In this document: piece by piece, positions 1-14,000 of the stretch
How positions within the stretch are numbered: the first letter of the stretch is position 1
Layout of the letters: every line of letters begins with the position of its first letter
Origin: Cyprinodon diabolis
Taxonomy: Eukaryota > Chordata > Actinopteri > Cyprinodontiformes > Cyprinodontidae
NCBI GenBank assembly: GCA_030533445.1
Contig: CM060082.1
Span: forward strand, 40,456,817-40,520,816
Direction of reading: 5' to 3'
Length of the DNA stretch: 64,000 nt
Made by a program: the position numbers and the translations under genes
The notes under the pieces: generated by a model
Databases searched by the model: none
The model's input: the letters and a program-made list of their open reading frames with translations, nothing else
What the model was told of the DNA's origin: nothing

Positions 1-1750
1 TCCCTGTATCAAAGCCCTACAGATGAGATTTCATTTTGTATACACTCTATGTATAAGAAATAACAATAAAAGTTGTCTAAGTCTAAGACTTAGTTAAAAG
101 AGCATTCTTAAATGCAATGGAGCAATTTCATTTGTTTCATTTAAACTTTTGAGGTTTTTTTTCTCACTTTGATGTGTTATTTGTACCCATGACACTAAGT
201 GGTAAACATTCAAAAGGATAGCAACATTCTGTATAACTCAATTCCTTATAAATTCAGGAACTCAGACAGACAAATACTACAACTAATAATGATAATATTA
301 ATAATAGTAATAACAACAATAATGATAAACCAATAACATGATAACGCTTGTATAACCCTATGGAAATGAATAAGGGCTGAAATTAACCCTAATTTTATGA
401 AGTATTAAAATGATGAAATATCGCCCCCTAGAGGCCAAACGACAGGAAAGACCAACAGGTGGCCAGGATGATTAAATGAATGGAACTGATTGGATTAAGT
501 TATCTTTTTCTCTTTGGCCGCAATGCAGTAGTCTTCTGGCTTTGTGAGAGAGAAAAAAAATCTGTGCTTTTGTGAACAAGTCTCAGGAATGCGCTGACAA
601 TAGATGTCCCCCTCCATTCATGATCCTGTGTTGGTGCCATGCGAACCAGAATGCTGAGGCACTTGGGTCTTTTGTCCTCAGCTTTGAATACGATGTGAGA
701 TACATTGTCTGTTAACAATGGGAAGCAGGCAAGCAGCCCTTGTGTGACACTTATCCATTCTGAACCAAGTCAAATATCTGTGTATAGATATACTGATACA
801 TGAAAACATAGAGCATTATCACATAGAGACAGGCATACTGTAACCCTCTGCATGTTTGCGATTAAAAAGAAATTGCCACATACCCAAAAACAAAGTACTG
901 TGGAGGAAAGTACCAGCACAGATTCATGAATAACAAAAAACTTATGCAATACAGCTACTACAAAAAAAATAAATAAATAAATAAAAAATCAGATGGGGGC
1001 TGATTTCATACACAATTCCCCTACAACACTAGCAGCCTAATATTGCAATAATGTTTTCAGTTACAAGCTTTGTAAATGCAGCTTTATTATTGCAGAAGAA
1101 GTCGTATATAGTTTAATAAACACCATCAACAACAAATTAGAGCCAGTGGGAGTATTAGGGAGGGGCCAAATTAAAGCTCAATATGGTCTTCTTTAGTTAA
1201 TAAATCAAGTTTACTTAAAGATTTTTCTAAAATAAAGAATAATTTTCTAAAATAGTACAGTTATTTGTATGATTAATAGTCTGAATAAACATTAAATTAA
1301 TAAAAAAAAATAAAAGATGAAATGTGCCTGTAATAACAAAACTCCACCAGTAGGTGTCACCAGTGGAAAAGCTCACTCCCTGCCTCATTCACAAAACAGA
1401 AACCGACTGTTTTCGACTTTTTTTTCTAAAACCTGGATTGTATTCTTTCTAAGATTAATAGTGGGATGGAAAATAAATAACATGATACTCTACTGATTTA
1501 CACTTTTTAAATTAATCGTCATGTTTTGTAAGAAGTAGGCTACATGTTTGCATCACAGGAGTTGCAGCATCAAGGTTGCCAGGTTTGCCCATAATTAACG
1601 TCTGGGTTATTTCTATTTAGACTCTTTTTTATTTATCTGTCTAATCATGTTTTCCTTTTATGATTTTTAGTATAGATTATTTACGGTTGTAATACAAAAA
1701 CCTTACAATACAATAACGTTACTGCGAGGATTGAATTGGATAAATGGAAT
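1..1750. other. AT-rich upstream intergenic DNA
   Basis: No recognisable gene, RNA or complete mobile element was found here. The stretch is AT-rich, with A-runs and a short TAAA tract near 970. A 72-codon open frame on the - strand (500-718) starts with TTG and ends in a basic tail, but it matches no family I recognise and is probably chance. It is the 5' flank of wac. Confidence 0.5.
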
Positions 1751-2023
1751 ACGTAAATTTGTAACGGTGTTGCGTGGCATTCTGAACGGGTCTCTTTCTC
1801 CGATGTGGCAACCCGGCTGAATGCTGAGCCGCTGTGTTCCGCTGCTATCTGGCTGAGCTGTGTTTTCAGATTGGGAGCTGGACTGAGGGGAGGGCGCTCT
1901 TCAGACCAGCGCTCCCGATAGCATTGCTATAACTGACGATTTCAGGTCGTCGAATTTTAAGGGAAACATAGCGCCATTATCAAGCCTTTCACATCCCACT
2001 CTAAACACACTAACACGGCATTG
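1750..2023 (+). promoter_or_regulatory. Putative wac promoter and 5' UTR
   Basis: Base composition shifts from AT-rich to GC-richer, with frequent CpG just before the wac start codon at 2024. No TATA box is visible at a sensible distance. This fits a CpG-island promoter of a broadly expressed gene. The transcription start cannot be fixed from sequence alone; the region is inferred from position and composition. Confidence 0.5.
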
Positions 2024-2064
2024 ATGGTAATGTATGCAAGGAAACAACCGAGACTCGGCGATGG
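2024..2064 (+). CDS. wac: wac coding exon 1 (start codon)
   Basis: The start was chosen because ATG at 2024 opens [14 protein letters not shown], matching the WAC N-terminus. The exon ends in phase 2 (GG) before the donor GTAAAC at 2065. It encodes residues 1-14. Confidence 0.9.
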
Positions 2065-5000
2065 GTAAACATTCTTTTCTCACGTTACTTATTCAGATTT
2101 TTTCCCCCTTTTCCTCGTAGCTACGCGTAGACTATCCGCCATTTTTGCCGAAACCAAAATAAGTGTTTAGAAACTTTAAACGTGCTGCTTCAGCAGCATT
2201 GCAAAGTCATGTATTTTCGACAGTGGCACTGAATGTTTCTCAAACACTGTTTTCTATTTTCAGGTGCGACCGAAGAGATTCTCAGCCCTATCAGGTACTT
2301 ATTAGCTAGCCGTAGCCTGTTAGCAGCAAATAAGATTAAAATGGACACTCTAGCTCAGGTTGATAGAAAGCACAGGCCTTAATGCGGAAAATAACACGAA
2401 AAGTAGTGGATAACCTAAGCGAAAATGTAGATATAGCATAGTAAATATCCACAACATAAACATTTAAATGTTGATACAACATATAGCGGCACAAATGTAT
2501 CGAAAGAAGCGGTTTAGAGAAACGACTGAGGGAGTTTCCATTGCAGATCGAAGCTAACGATAGCTAGCTACAGTTAGCCTTCTTTGCTAGCCGCTCCGAT
2601 TAGGGCCCGAGCTCAATCTGTCATTTTAAGGATAAAGTCATCTTATCTTTTAACTCAACAGTCGTCCATATGTCTGTATAAAGCCGCCACTTATTTTAAC
2701 TGAATAAAACCATAAACTTATTATTGGACAGCAGAGGCAGGTAGCCGTCTGTGTTTTGATATGTTGTTTACCTTATGTAATTAACTGAACGTAATTATCA
2801 GTACTCTATCATTTTAAATGCTGAGTAGATATAAACTTGGTAATAGATTGAGGTTTATGAGCAATATTTGCAGAAAATTAAAGTGAGTTGGGGTCTGAGT
2901 GGGAAAAGCAGAAAAAAATATATAATTGATAGCACAAAATTGGTGATTATTGAACCTTTTTTTTCATATTAGCAACCTATTTGTCTGTAAAGAAAGTTAA
3001 ATGTATATATTAGTGTGATCCAATACTTTCTCTAGACGAAAAACAACTTTTCTAACTAGATGATGCTGAGTTCCTTGTTTTTGTGCTTCCAGACTCTCAA
3101 ATATTCATCCAAAAGCCATCCAGGAGGGGAACATCGTCACGAGAAGACGCGCGACCCTGCAGATGTCACTCCTCCTTGCAAGGTGCTCAGGAGGTCTGAC
3201 AGCCCGGAGAACAAACACGGGGACAGCGCAGGCCACGGCAGAGCAAAGGCTGTCCACATGCACCGCGTCAGAGAAAGGGATGGAGGTGAGGTGGCTGCAA
3301 TTAAAGAATGACAGACTCGTGCAACGAGATGAAGGGATTTTTCTTTCTGTTTTTTGATGTTGGAAAAAAAAACCTTTGTGGTCATGTGAATAGTGTGAAA
3401 GTAAAGCGTTTTTAATAAGTTTTGCAACAGATTTCCATTTTGAGAAAAAAAGGTTTTAGTTATTAAGAGATATTCTGATCCCAGCAGAAGGGTCAATCTA
3501 GAATTGGACTATGAATGACATTCATCCCAGCTAGGCTTCTTCACTATTATTTAGTAAAACCTGGAACCCAAAGCAGAAGTAATTGGTAGTAGGGACATGA
3601 TTAATGTTTGAGTTAACCCAGGTTTTCACTTGGGCACCTTGTGGGGTTCATAAATGGCTATAATTTAAAGCAGGATTCACCAAAGTCGGTCCTCGAGGGC
3701 TGTTGTCCTGCAGGTTTGAGAGGTTTCCCTGCTTTAGCACAGCTGATTATGATGATTCCTGTTGAACAAAGACCTGTTCAGCTGTGCAGGAGCAGGGAAA
3801 TCTCTAAAACCTGCAGGACTCGAGGACAGACAAGTTTCATTTGAACATTTTTGCACACTCTTCATTCATAAATAAGTTAGAGCAGCTCTGATGACTCGGA
3901 GAGATGGATGTGTGACTGCACTCAAGACAGTAAAAAACAGGCAAATTGTGTACCTGGAGGTACGACTAAATATACAAAATGCAGAAAAATAAACCTGAAA
4001 AATGTATAGAAGTTGAATGTTCTGCTATGCAAACCATCTGGGACCTACAGGTTTGGGTGTTTTGTCAATTTCTTTTTTCCTAAGATGCTGCACACAGTTT
4101 GCAAAAAGATACCCACTTAATCATCGCATCCTCACCTTTGGAGCACAGCAGAACAGTTATGCTGCTCTGCAATGAAGCACAGCTAACATACTTTAATCAG
4201 AAAGTAAAATTTTGAGTTATACCAATCCAATATTTATATAAGATCTTCAGCTGTGCGTACACGGTGCGATTTTTTTTCAATCATTGCACGCATCTGCTGC
4301 TCACACTGTACGACTAAGCTCACTATAGTGAACCGCACTGCCGTGGCAATTTGTGCAATTTTGTGCTGAAAGTCCTAGTAAGAAAGGGCGACCACGTATT
4401 TAAAAAAAAAAAGACGTGGCTGAGCAAACGTGGCTGCTGCGGTCTGCAAATTTTGCAGATGGAACTGCATCTCACTCTTTGCATCCCTGCCATGTTGCTG
4501 TGTTTACATCTGAGAGGAAGAATAAAAAGAAGAATCCTTCTTTGCGCCTGCGTCCTAAGGGATTTGCCCACGAACTCATGATTCCTGATCGGGAGGTGGT
4601 CATGAGAGGCTGATCGCTGCTTGTAACCCCCTGTACGCTACACCACTCACGACTCACCATCAGGCTGAAAGTCGGCCCGATCGAAAAATGCTTGCACGAC
4701 TCAAAAGTCGCCCCGAAAATCACACAGTGTCAGATTTCATCTATCAGCCAAATAGAAATAACATTGGAATATATCAGTTCCAAGTTAGTTGATAGGAATG
4801 TCGTGCTTCTCTTTAAAGTTTCTATAACTAATTTGTTAAAAATAAATGCATCAGTTGTCCTCATGTCTAATTTTGTTGACTGTCTTCTAGTAATATCACT
4901 TTATCAGTCCTTTTCTTACACTACAAAATGAGTAATAAAAGTAGAATTCAGGGTGATATTGTATCAGGTTCATATCAGTATTAGTTGATCCTGAAAACTG

Positions 5001-8000
5001 ATGTTGTTTTAGCACTTAAAAATTTTTAGCTTCGACCAAAATGAATATTATGTGTTTAGAAGTTGATAATAGGTTGTTGTGTGTCAAAGTCTGTCTAACT
5101 AGGAAACATTTCATTACAGCTTTAGTTTTGTATACTCACTCTAGAGAGAGTTCTTTTTTTTCTTTCTTTTTTCACCCATTTAGTTTTAGTTGACATCTAC
5201 AAAGGAAAATGGAATCTAAAACTTTGGACTGACAAAGCTTAGCCTCAGGTTTAGATCTACACGTTATTCATTCTGATCAAATCTTTTCGGCATCAGAACC
5301 TTCTGACCTGCTTGGACAAAGCGACACCTTGTGTCCGCCTACCAAGGTTTGTGTTTTGCCAATCACGCTAACAAATGAAATAGCATCAGACGCCATGAGA
5401 AACCACAACAACTTTTCCACTCTTGCTGTTCTTTTAAAGATGATTTATTGGCTTCTGACAAAACAGAGGTGATGACAGCAGCCAAGTGTGCATCCTCCTG
5501 CTCTGCCATGTTTGGATTTGGATTTGCCAACTCTTGCCTTCATAACAGCAGTATGCTATGCCTTAAACCATGATACTGTAGCGCACCTGTACCTGTACCT
5601 GTGTCATCAAGTCTTGAACTGTTGAAGCAGAAAGTGATGGATTATCCTGTATTTGTGAATGCACACATGCCACAAGAATGCAGCTTGCAGGCATTGTAAT
5701 TTGGACAAGGATTTATAAGAAAAACTAGCATTATCATATGCTGGATGATTGGCATCGGTTATTTGTGTAGGGGTTACTTATAGATTTTGTTCTGATAGAC
5801 AAACCGCAGCAAAACTATGTTTCATCCCTCTGAGATGCAGAGAGCTTAAAGACGATAAATCAACTGTTTCCTCGTGTTTATAGTAATGGTGTCCATAGAA
5901 GAAACGGCGATGGGCTGAGGCTCTTTGTCACAGCAGCTTGTGGTCTGTTACTGGGGTGAAACAAAGCTCAGGCCTCAGCCAAACGGCTGGGACATCATGA
6001 AAACATTTTCAAAGCCATTTATAAAGTTCATCAAGTGATCAGTTGATATGTACCCCTAGAAAACATATAAGCCAGAGTTGTATCAGGTCAGCACGCTGAA
6101 TGTGAGATCTAATAACATCCAATCAAGATGTTTTCTTATTCCATTCCTATCATAAAGGGTCAATAATGTGCATATTCCAGTAGCGGAAGCAGTGTCATTG
6201 TTCAAAGCAGAAAATACAGCTTAAAGGAATTTTAGTTACTGAAAGTTTTGCAAATCTGCGGCTGATGTTCGAACATTGGTTGTAAATTTCATACTTAGCA
6301 TCTAGGTGCTAATTGTAGTTTACCTAAAGCCGGGCGTACACAGTACGATTTTTTTGGCCCTTTAGAGACGGGTTCTCCAGTCGTGCGAGAAATTTTCCAA
6401 CGGGCTGAGTTTCATCCGCATCGTGCGTCCTGTGTCATGTGGTATACAGGGGGTAACGAGGGGCGATCAGCCTCTCATGACCAGCTCCCCACCAGGGATC
6501 GTAATGTCGGGAGAAAATCAAAAATGTCTGAAATTCAGTCGGCCATCGTAAGGTGGGCAAATCCTGCTGTTGAGCCAGTTTACCAGAACCTCGAGCATGT
6601 GCAAGTTTGTGCAGTTTGAGCAAGTAAATCGCATCAGAGCGTCGGCCAGCACAGTTTGAGGGCATGCATTGTGAGCTGTGAACTTTTAAACCCTGCAAGT
6701 TTCGTCGTACAGTTTGAGCTGAAGCTGCGTCCAACGATTGAAATATCGCACAGTGTAGCCCGCCTTAAGAGAGTCAACAGTGAAGGGAGGCTGAAATCCT
6801 TTGCTATTGGTGATCAGTTAAAGGCAAAACCTGGCAGCAGGTAAAGAAATCTCCACTTTTTACTTGTATTCTCTTCATTTTCTGAGAGGGTGAAGCTGTG
6901 CAGCAATGATGTTCTGATCAAATAGAGGAAAAGTAAAACATACATTATTCTTTGGTTTAAGCAGGAATGTTTTGGTTATATTAATTTTCTCTTTCCTGTA
7001 GTTTATATAAAACAAATAAAATGTTTCAGGCATAAGCAGCGAAAACAGATTAAAGACCAAACGGAAAATTCTAATTATAAATCTAAATATGAAGCCTTTA
7101 AGTTTGTGAAAGCAGCTTTTGAAACTTAATGATGTCAGTATCTGTCAGTTCGGTGTGTCTCAGGCCTGCTCTTTGGGGTGCACTGACATGTATGTTTTTG
7201 GTGTTTCTCTGCTGCCACACACCTGCCTTAATGGGCGTGTGATAAACGGGACTCTTCCTCGCTTGAGGAGTGACGAGGCAATGCTAACATACAGTTTGAA
7301 GCTGGAGCAGAGAGTCCTCTAAAACGTCAAGGCCAGTTGTCGGCGGCGACCATCCTACAGTGTCTTTAACGCACCTGGATCAGATGAATGGGATATTGCC
7401 AGGCTTCTGCAGAGCTGAATGGGTGCTGATAAGTCCTTTCAGTCGTTCAATTGAGTCAAACCTGTTGGAGAAGGAATGCATAGTAGCCCCCGAACCGTGG
7501 ACTCTGATGTAACTGCATTAGATTATAAAGCAGTTTGGGCTTTAAACTATTGCGGGGTTTTGTCTTTAAATGGCAAATAATGGATCTGGTCTAGATTTTT
7601 AGATATTGTGAGATCCAGGAGTAGGGATCTGTGTGAAAGATGTTCCAGCTTGCTGACTTGTGAGAAACTGGAGCGTGTTCTGCAGCTATTCAGAGTGAGA
7701 CATAGGGCTGGGTATCGTTTGAATCAAACTATTTTGGCTCCTATAAATTTCTTTCAAGAAAAAGGATTATAAAAGTTTGCATGTTATAAATGAGTTGGCT
7801 AACTCAGTTCTGTCTGGTTGAAATAGTCTAAACCGGATCCACCTGCTGGCTAATCTGAACCCAACCTGGTTTAAAACATTTATAAATTACCGCATGTTGT
7901 CCGACGGCAGTGTCTAATTTCACTTGCACTGCTTCTTCTGTTTGTACGATAAAGCGTCCAGGCTAAACGCGGTCCAAATTAGCCAATGAGCTGTCAGTCT

Positions 8001-11000
8001 GGGTTGCTGCTGCTGCTACTTTTAGACACTGCAGGCAAACCTGTGGCAACCCGGGCGATGGGAAAGAAGAAGAAGAAGAAGAAGATGAGAAACGGGGAAA
8101 GAAAGTGTGGACTGCTGGAAGAACTGGTGACAGAAAAGTGAAATAGTGTGCTGAAAGATGACCCTGCACATTTTGAGTATGTTTGGCTTAAACTGCTGCT
8201 GTGAAGCAGGATTCTCCACCATGAACAGAATCAAAAATAAATCTGGATCCAGGCTTAAAAGGAGCACCTTGATATGTGCTTGAGAATGGCTTAGTCTCCA
8301 TTCAAGCCCAGGTTTAAAGCCTTGCAGGGCAGCCTAAAGCCCACTGCGAACATTAAGACAGAAAAAAGAAAGGGGGAAAAAAAACTGTAATTTCAGGTGC
8401 TTTATGAAATATGTGAATCAGGAAATTGTCTATATACCAAACTGAACAAATTTTGGTCTGCTTTTTGTTAATTTTATTTATTTAGACCCCACTGATTTTT
8501 AATTGATTACCCCTAGTCTAAACTTTTCTATAAAGTTGAATTCCTTAAACATCTAACATTTTGTGAACCTTACCATCAACCCTATGAACTCTATTATAAT
8601 CTCGTGAATTTTCTTTTTCACATGGAGCTTTCTTTTTAAAGAATTAAAGCACATTTACCTATATCCAGTATCAGTTGCTGGAGGTTATGTTTTATAAGGC
8701 AATTTCATTTTTATATTTAACATATTCTGGCTTTGGTTCTAGGCTGAGTGCTGCAGGATGGCATCCTGACTGAGTTAATAGCCTTAGCATAGTTTACGAC
8801 AACTAACTGTGGGAAAAAAAATTACCTTTGAGATGGAATCTCTGAGCCAGAGCTCAGTGTCTGTAGTAATTCAGCACCAATGGATCGGTTTTGAAAATGG
8901 CTGTGGAATAGCTGACCAAAAAAAAAACAGTCTAGGTGGATTAAAGTTCTGGAAAAGTTAGTCTGGTCTCATTGTTGAAAATCTCTGTACTTTTTAAAAT
9001 TCAAATTATGATGAGGCTTTAGATTTTATAGTAGCAGCAGGTAGGCTTGGGTTACAAAAGTTTAATTTGCCTACTTTAATCTTTGTAATATGATCATATT
9101 TCCTGCTATCTACTTTCCATTGCTGCAGTCCGATTGAACTGCTGACATCTTCTAGAAAATAGTTTCCTTTTAAACTGTTCCTTACATCTCTGTTACCTTT
9201 GACTTCATTAATAAACACCTTCAAATCAGCTAACTTTGAATCTGCTTCAGTCAGTAACAGCAGCCACAAGAAGAGTATTATTAAAGTGTGTTAGTGCTTA
9301 GATAAGTCATTTTTCATTTACATCGCTAATACTAAAGATGCACATTTTTTCATACCTGTGCATCTCTCTGTGAGGAAATTATACTGTAGGACTTTAGAGC
9401 CAATCTATATGTGTCCTAACGCCTTCTGAGAGCACTCTGTTCAGACAGCAAGATAACAGTGTTGATTTTTTTATTTTCTTCCCAATCCTCTCCTTCCAAC
9501 AGGTCTTGATAATGAGGGTGGCTCTGTTGATGTTATTGTAAAATAATCCTGCTGGTGGTGGTGTGCAAATCAGGGAAAGCAACATGTTGGATTGTTCTTG
9601 CCCCATGACCATGTGTGTGTGTTGTTCCCAGAGAGTAGACAAGGATGCAACCAGTTAAATGGGATGTGCAGTCAATCGGTCTCACCTGAGACACTGTTCA
9701 CATTGTCTCTACTCCTTTAATTCAATTCACTTTATTTATATAGCACCAATTCACAACACTTGTCATGTCAAGGCACGTCACAGTTCATCAGATCATACAG
9801 TCAGATTGATTCAAAGTTTTCTAAGGAAAACCAGTTGATTGCATCGACTCATTGACTCTTAACAGGAAGAAATCTCAAGCATGACCAGGCTCAGTGTGAG
9901 CGGCCATCTGCCGAGGCCGACTGGGGTTCAAGGAGACAGAAACAGAGATACTAAAAGCAGCTGTAAATGGAGACCCCGTCCAGGAAACACACAGCCAGGC
10001 AGATGAGCTCCAAGCCAGCTCTCATGTCAGAGGATGAAGAGAGCACATCCAGCCAGTCACTGTCAGAGAAACAGGACTACGCTGGAAAACAGGCCGATCT
10101 CCAACATTTATAAACAAAGGTGTCGATGGCAGCAGCACAGCTGATATTTCTCTCCAGGATGGAGTCACAGCCAAACAGGAACAGACCAGATGAAGCTACT
10201 ATGAGAAAAAGCAGAGAGAGCAGAACGTTAGAGATTGAACTAACAGATTCTGCAGAGTGGGAGAATAGAGATAGAGTCATGGTCTAAATAAGGGGGTCTT
10301 TAATGTCTTTTCCTACTGTCATCAAAATGGGTCCAACAAGTATCTTCACTGCTTCTCCTTCGTTAGTCACGTATATCTTGACTGAACTCTGTTCTTGTTC
10401 TCGAGAACTTTGCACAATGTTCTTTCTGTCTGACATTGGAGTTTTCCTGAATAGGTTTCTTGTCCTCACCATGTAGCTTTACATTACACACTGTAGGAGA
10501 ACATTGATTGATTCCTCTCGGTTTGCATAATATAAATGACATGGTAGCAACAAATGTTAAGTCTGTTTAAACAAAATCAAATTTTTAACAAATTAAAAAA
10601 CTTAAATAATGATTATCAAATGGAGGTGTTGGTAATGAATCTACCTTGTGTCATGGCAGATTTCAAAACATGGGCCTGCTGATGCATTGGTCTGTGTCTA
10701 CTAAAGCAGGCTGTAGATGGGAGTGAAGTTTCAACCGTTATTATTGAAAATTTACAATTTGATTCAGTTGGAGAAAATGAGTTTATTGTAGCTTTATTCT
10801 CATTGACAATTGAAAGAAATGCCAGTCTTACAACCAGAGGTTTCTCTTGTATCAGGAATATTTTTCCATTACATGGACTATATATAATTTTTTTTACACT
10901 GTTAAGTAAAAATAACCCCCCAAAATCCTACTTTATATTTTAACACTTTAAAATGGCTCGATGTAATCAGCTGGTTTTCCTCAGAAAACTTAAATCTCTG

Positions 11001-14000
11001 TATGATCTGATTGAATTCATGTCTTGTGAATTTGCCCTATAGAGATAAAACTGAATTGAATATATTTGCTGGCTGTATAAAATCTAGACTGAATAAACTA
11101 GGAATGTGTTCTTAGCTGTTATTCAACTTTAATAAATTTATAAAATGTAACAGGAAAAAACAGGAGCCATTAAGTTACTGAATTAAAAAAAAAGTGAATA
11201 AATGTATAGAGATGTAGACGTATCATTTAAACTGTTAGGCTAAGTTCACACTGCAGCCTGAAGTGACACAAATCCTATTTATTTTGCACATGTACGATCT
11301 GTATCTGATCTTGTCATGGCAGCCTAAACAACACAGATCTGATGTTTTCCAATGCGACCCAGGCCACTCGGCTGTGTGGTCCTGAATCCGATGTGAATCT
11401 TTTTCAAATACGCTCTGTGTGAACGAACAGTTGCATTCAGCCAACCTGAACGTCGTCAATACTCAACAAAGGTCGCTATCCTACGTCTTGCTCCGTCGAA
11501 GCAAGAGAAAAAACAACCATGGTTGACAATGAAGCATAGAGCTGCCGTTTTTTTTTTTTTCTTTTTTACAATCTTGAAAAGATTTAGTTTTTTAAGGTAG
11601 GGAAAGATCGTTAGAAAAACTCCAGCACTACCAACCATGCTTACACAGAGCACGATTGCATGTGATGTGCATGTTGTAAACTTAAGCTGTATGAATCCAG
11701 TTCACACAGGACTTCACATACAAGTCGTAAATATTTGGTAATGTGAACATCAACGCAAAAAAAAATGGATTTCTCAAAAAAAAAGGAATTGGGCATCAAG
11801 AGCTGCAGTGTGAACGTAGCCTTAGACTATTTAGCACTTTGTTTCAGGTATGTGAGCGCTAACTATGTTATAGGTATTTGTTTATAGTGATGCTCTCGGA
11901 CGGATGTTATGCTACGTTCACACCGGACGCAGCAGGAGCAGCAAAATCGCGTCTGCTGCTGTTATATCATGATCATAGCGCTCTGTATCATGAGCGATCT
12001 CTCTGTCTCTCTGCCAGCTCCCAGATCAGCTTCTCTGATTGTTCAATTTTTCCATCTCGAGCAGCAGCACGTTTGCGGCGCGTCGGGAGTGTTCAAGCAT
12101 CTGACGCGAGCGGCGCGCTGCTTCAGCTGCTCAGACGCGCTGTCCCTGCTGCTCAAAACGTGCTGCGGGACCTTTTGCTGCGCCTTGACGCACGTCAACC
12201 ATTAACTTTGCATGTGAACTCGCTGCGCCTGCTGCGTCCGGTGTGAACGCAGCATTAAAACTTTGCTCCATTAACTGCTTTAACTCATTAATGCCTTCAC
12301 CTTCTACTGTGCTAATTGCTAGCATGTCTTTTTCTATCCTTACCTTGGGAGCACAGCAGGGAAATTACGCCGCTTTTCCATGCAGCGCAGCTAAATGAGC
12401 GTTATTTAGGCGATAATTTACAAAGTTTATAGTGTTTACTAACAGAACCACATAAAGTTAATTCTGTATATATGCCATTAGATGCTGTAAATATTCTTGG
12501 ACGGGTCTCCTTCCGTTCATGCTTCCACTTTAATATTTTATTTTTTTTTTTTGCAAATAAGCATTGTGTGGATGGCGGTAACATTACAACACTGAAAGGA
12601 GCTCCCTTTAATACAGCGGAACAAATTTGAATCTAATAAACCAGTAACCAACAAGAAGTCTATTATCTATCCATTTTCGTCTCTAGTCGCTTTACACTTT
12701 CGTTTAATCTGATAATTCATGAAGTTTTTTTTTTCTTACAGGACCCAGTTATTCTCCACAAGAAAATTCCCACAACCACAGTTCCCTCCATAGCTCCAAC
12801 TCTCATTCTAACCCCCACAAGACCTCAGACACGGTACGTATTGTTTCTGCTAAAGCTTTGAAGCTAATGCTGTCATAGTGCCAGATTTGGGGCAGTAAAC
12901 ACTTCTATTGCAGAGTTTATACAAATATTTCCCTTTCAGCAGTTTGCAGTATTATATGACGCATTTGAATTAATTCTATCAACCTCATAAAAAAAAAACT
13001 CTCAGTGGCGTCTTTTTTTCTTGGACATGTTTGCTTGTACTAACTTCCCTGCTGGAAAACAATATGATGAACAGCAGTAACAGAAACTTTTATTTGTGAA
13101 TCTGTATCACAAGTTCTTCAGCATTTAACATTAATTTCTAAGCTCACAGCCCAACCAGAGCCCACTGCTTTTATCCATGCATCTGTGTGCATTTCCCATT
13201 GGATTACAGGCTCTCAACATGAGCGCTTGCCTTTTATTATTTCTGGTACCCTACACTGCTAACTGCGTTTCTCACCTCAGCCTTACGAGCCTGGAGACGA
13301 CTGGTCCGAGCACATCAGCTCCTCTGGGAAGAAATACTACTACAACTGCAGGACAGAGGTGTCCCAGTGGGAGAAGCCCAAAGAATGGCTGGAGAGGTAA
13401 TGCTGGACTTTATAGATTTGTTTTGGCGCACAACTGTTAAGACACGGAGGGCTCACAGGAGTTGTTTTGCCTTTGGCAGAGAACAGAGGCAAAAGGAGGC
13501 GACAAAGACCGCTGTTGTCAACAGTTTCCCCAAAGACAGGGACTACAGAAGGGAGGCCATGCAAGCAACAGCAGCCCCAGGCTTTGCTGGATCTAGTAAG
13601 TGTTACATATAAGCTCCACAGTGATGAGCTGCGGGCTTTCATCTCTTTCTCTGGCTCACAGATGCTCTGTTCGTTTGGTCTTTTGTTGAAGATGGTTAGC
13701 TTTGGAAGCTCAAAGGATGACATGTTCCAATCGGGACAACAGACAGACTGTGAGGCTTTTCTAAAGTCACAATAGCTGTGAGCGAACACATCCCAGCCCT
13801 GGCCCTGCTTTATCCAACTCACATCTTTAGGGTTTAAAGTTGGAAGAGGTGAAGGTGTGACTTGGAACCAAGCTGCTAGCTTATCTTAGAGGTTTAGCTT
13901 CTGCTTTAATGGCTGTTTGGGTTAGATGTTTCCCTTTGGGTAGAGGCTGATTTTTGATTTGATCAGGGTAACTGGTTTTTAGATTTGTTGTTTAAACTGA

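Noticed and set aside
500..718. 72-codon - strand frame ending in KRKR
   Set aside because: TTG start, no family match, no splice context. Its length is compatible with chance.
5880..6060. Complex unique-looking sequence in the third wac intron
   Set aside because: It looked somewhat like a conserved element, but motif content and length were too weak to support a call.
13340..13822. 160-codon open frame on the - strand over the wac WW region
   Set aside because: It lies antisense to two real wac exons and their introns and has no recognisable domain. wac on the + strand fully explains the coding signal.
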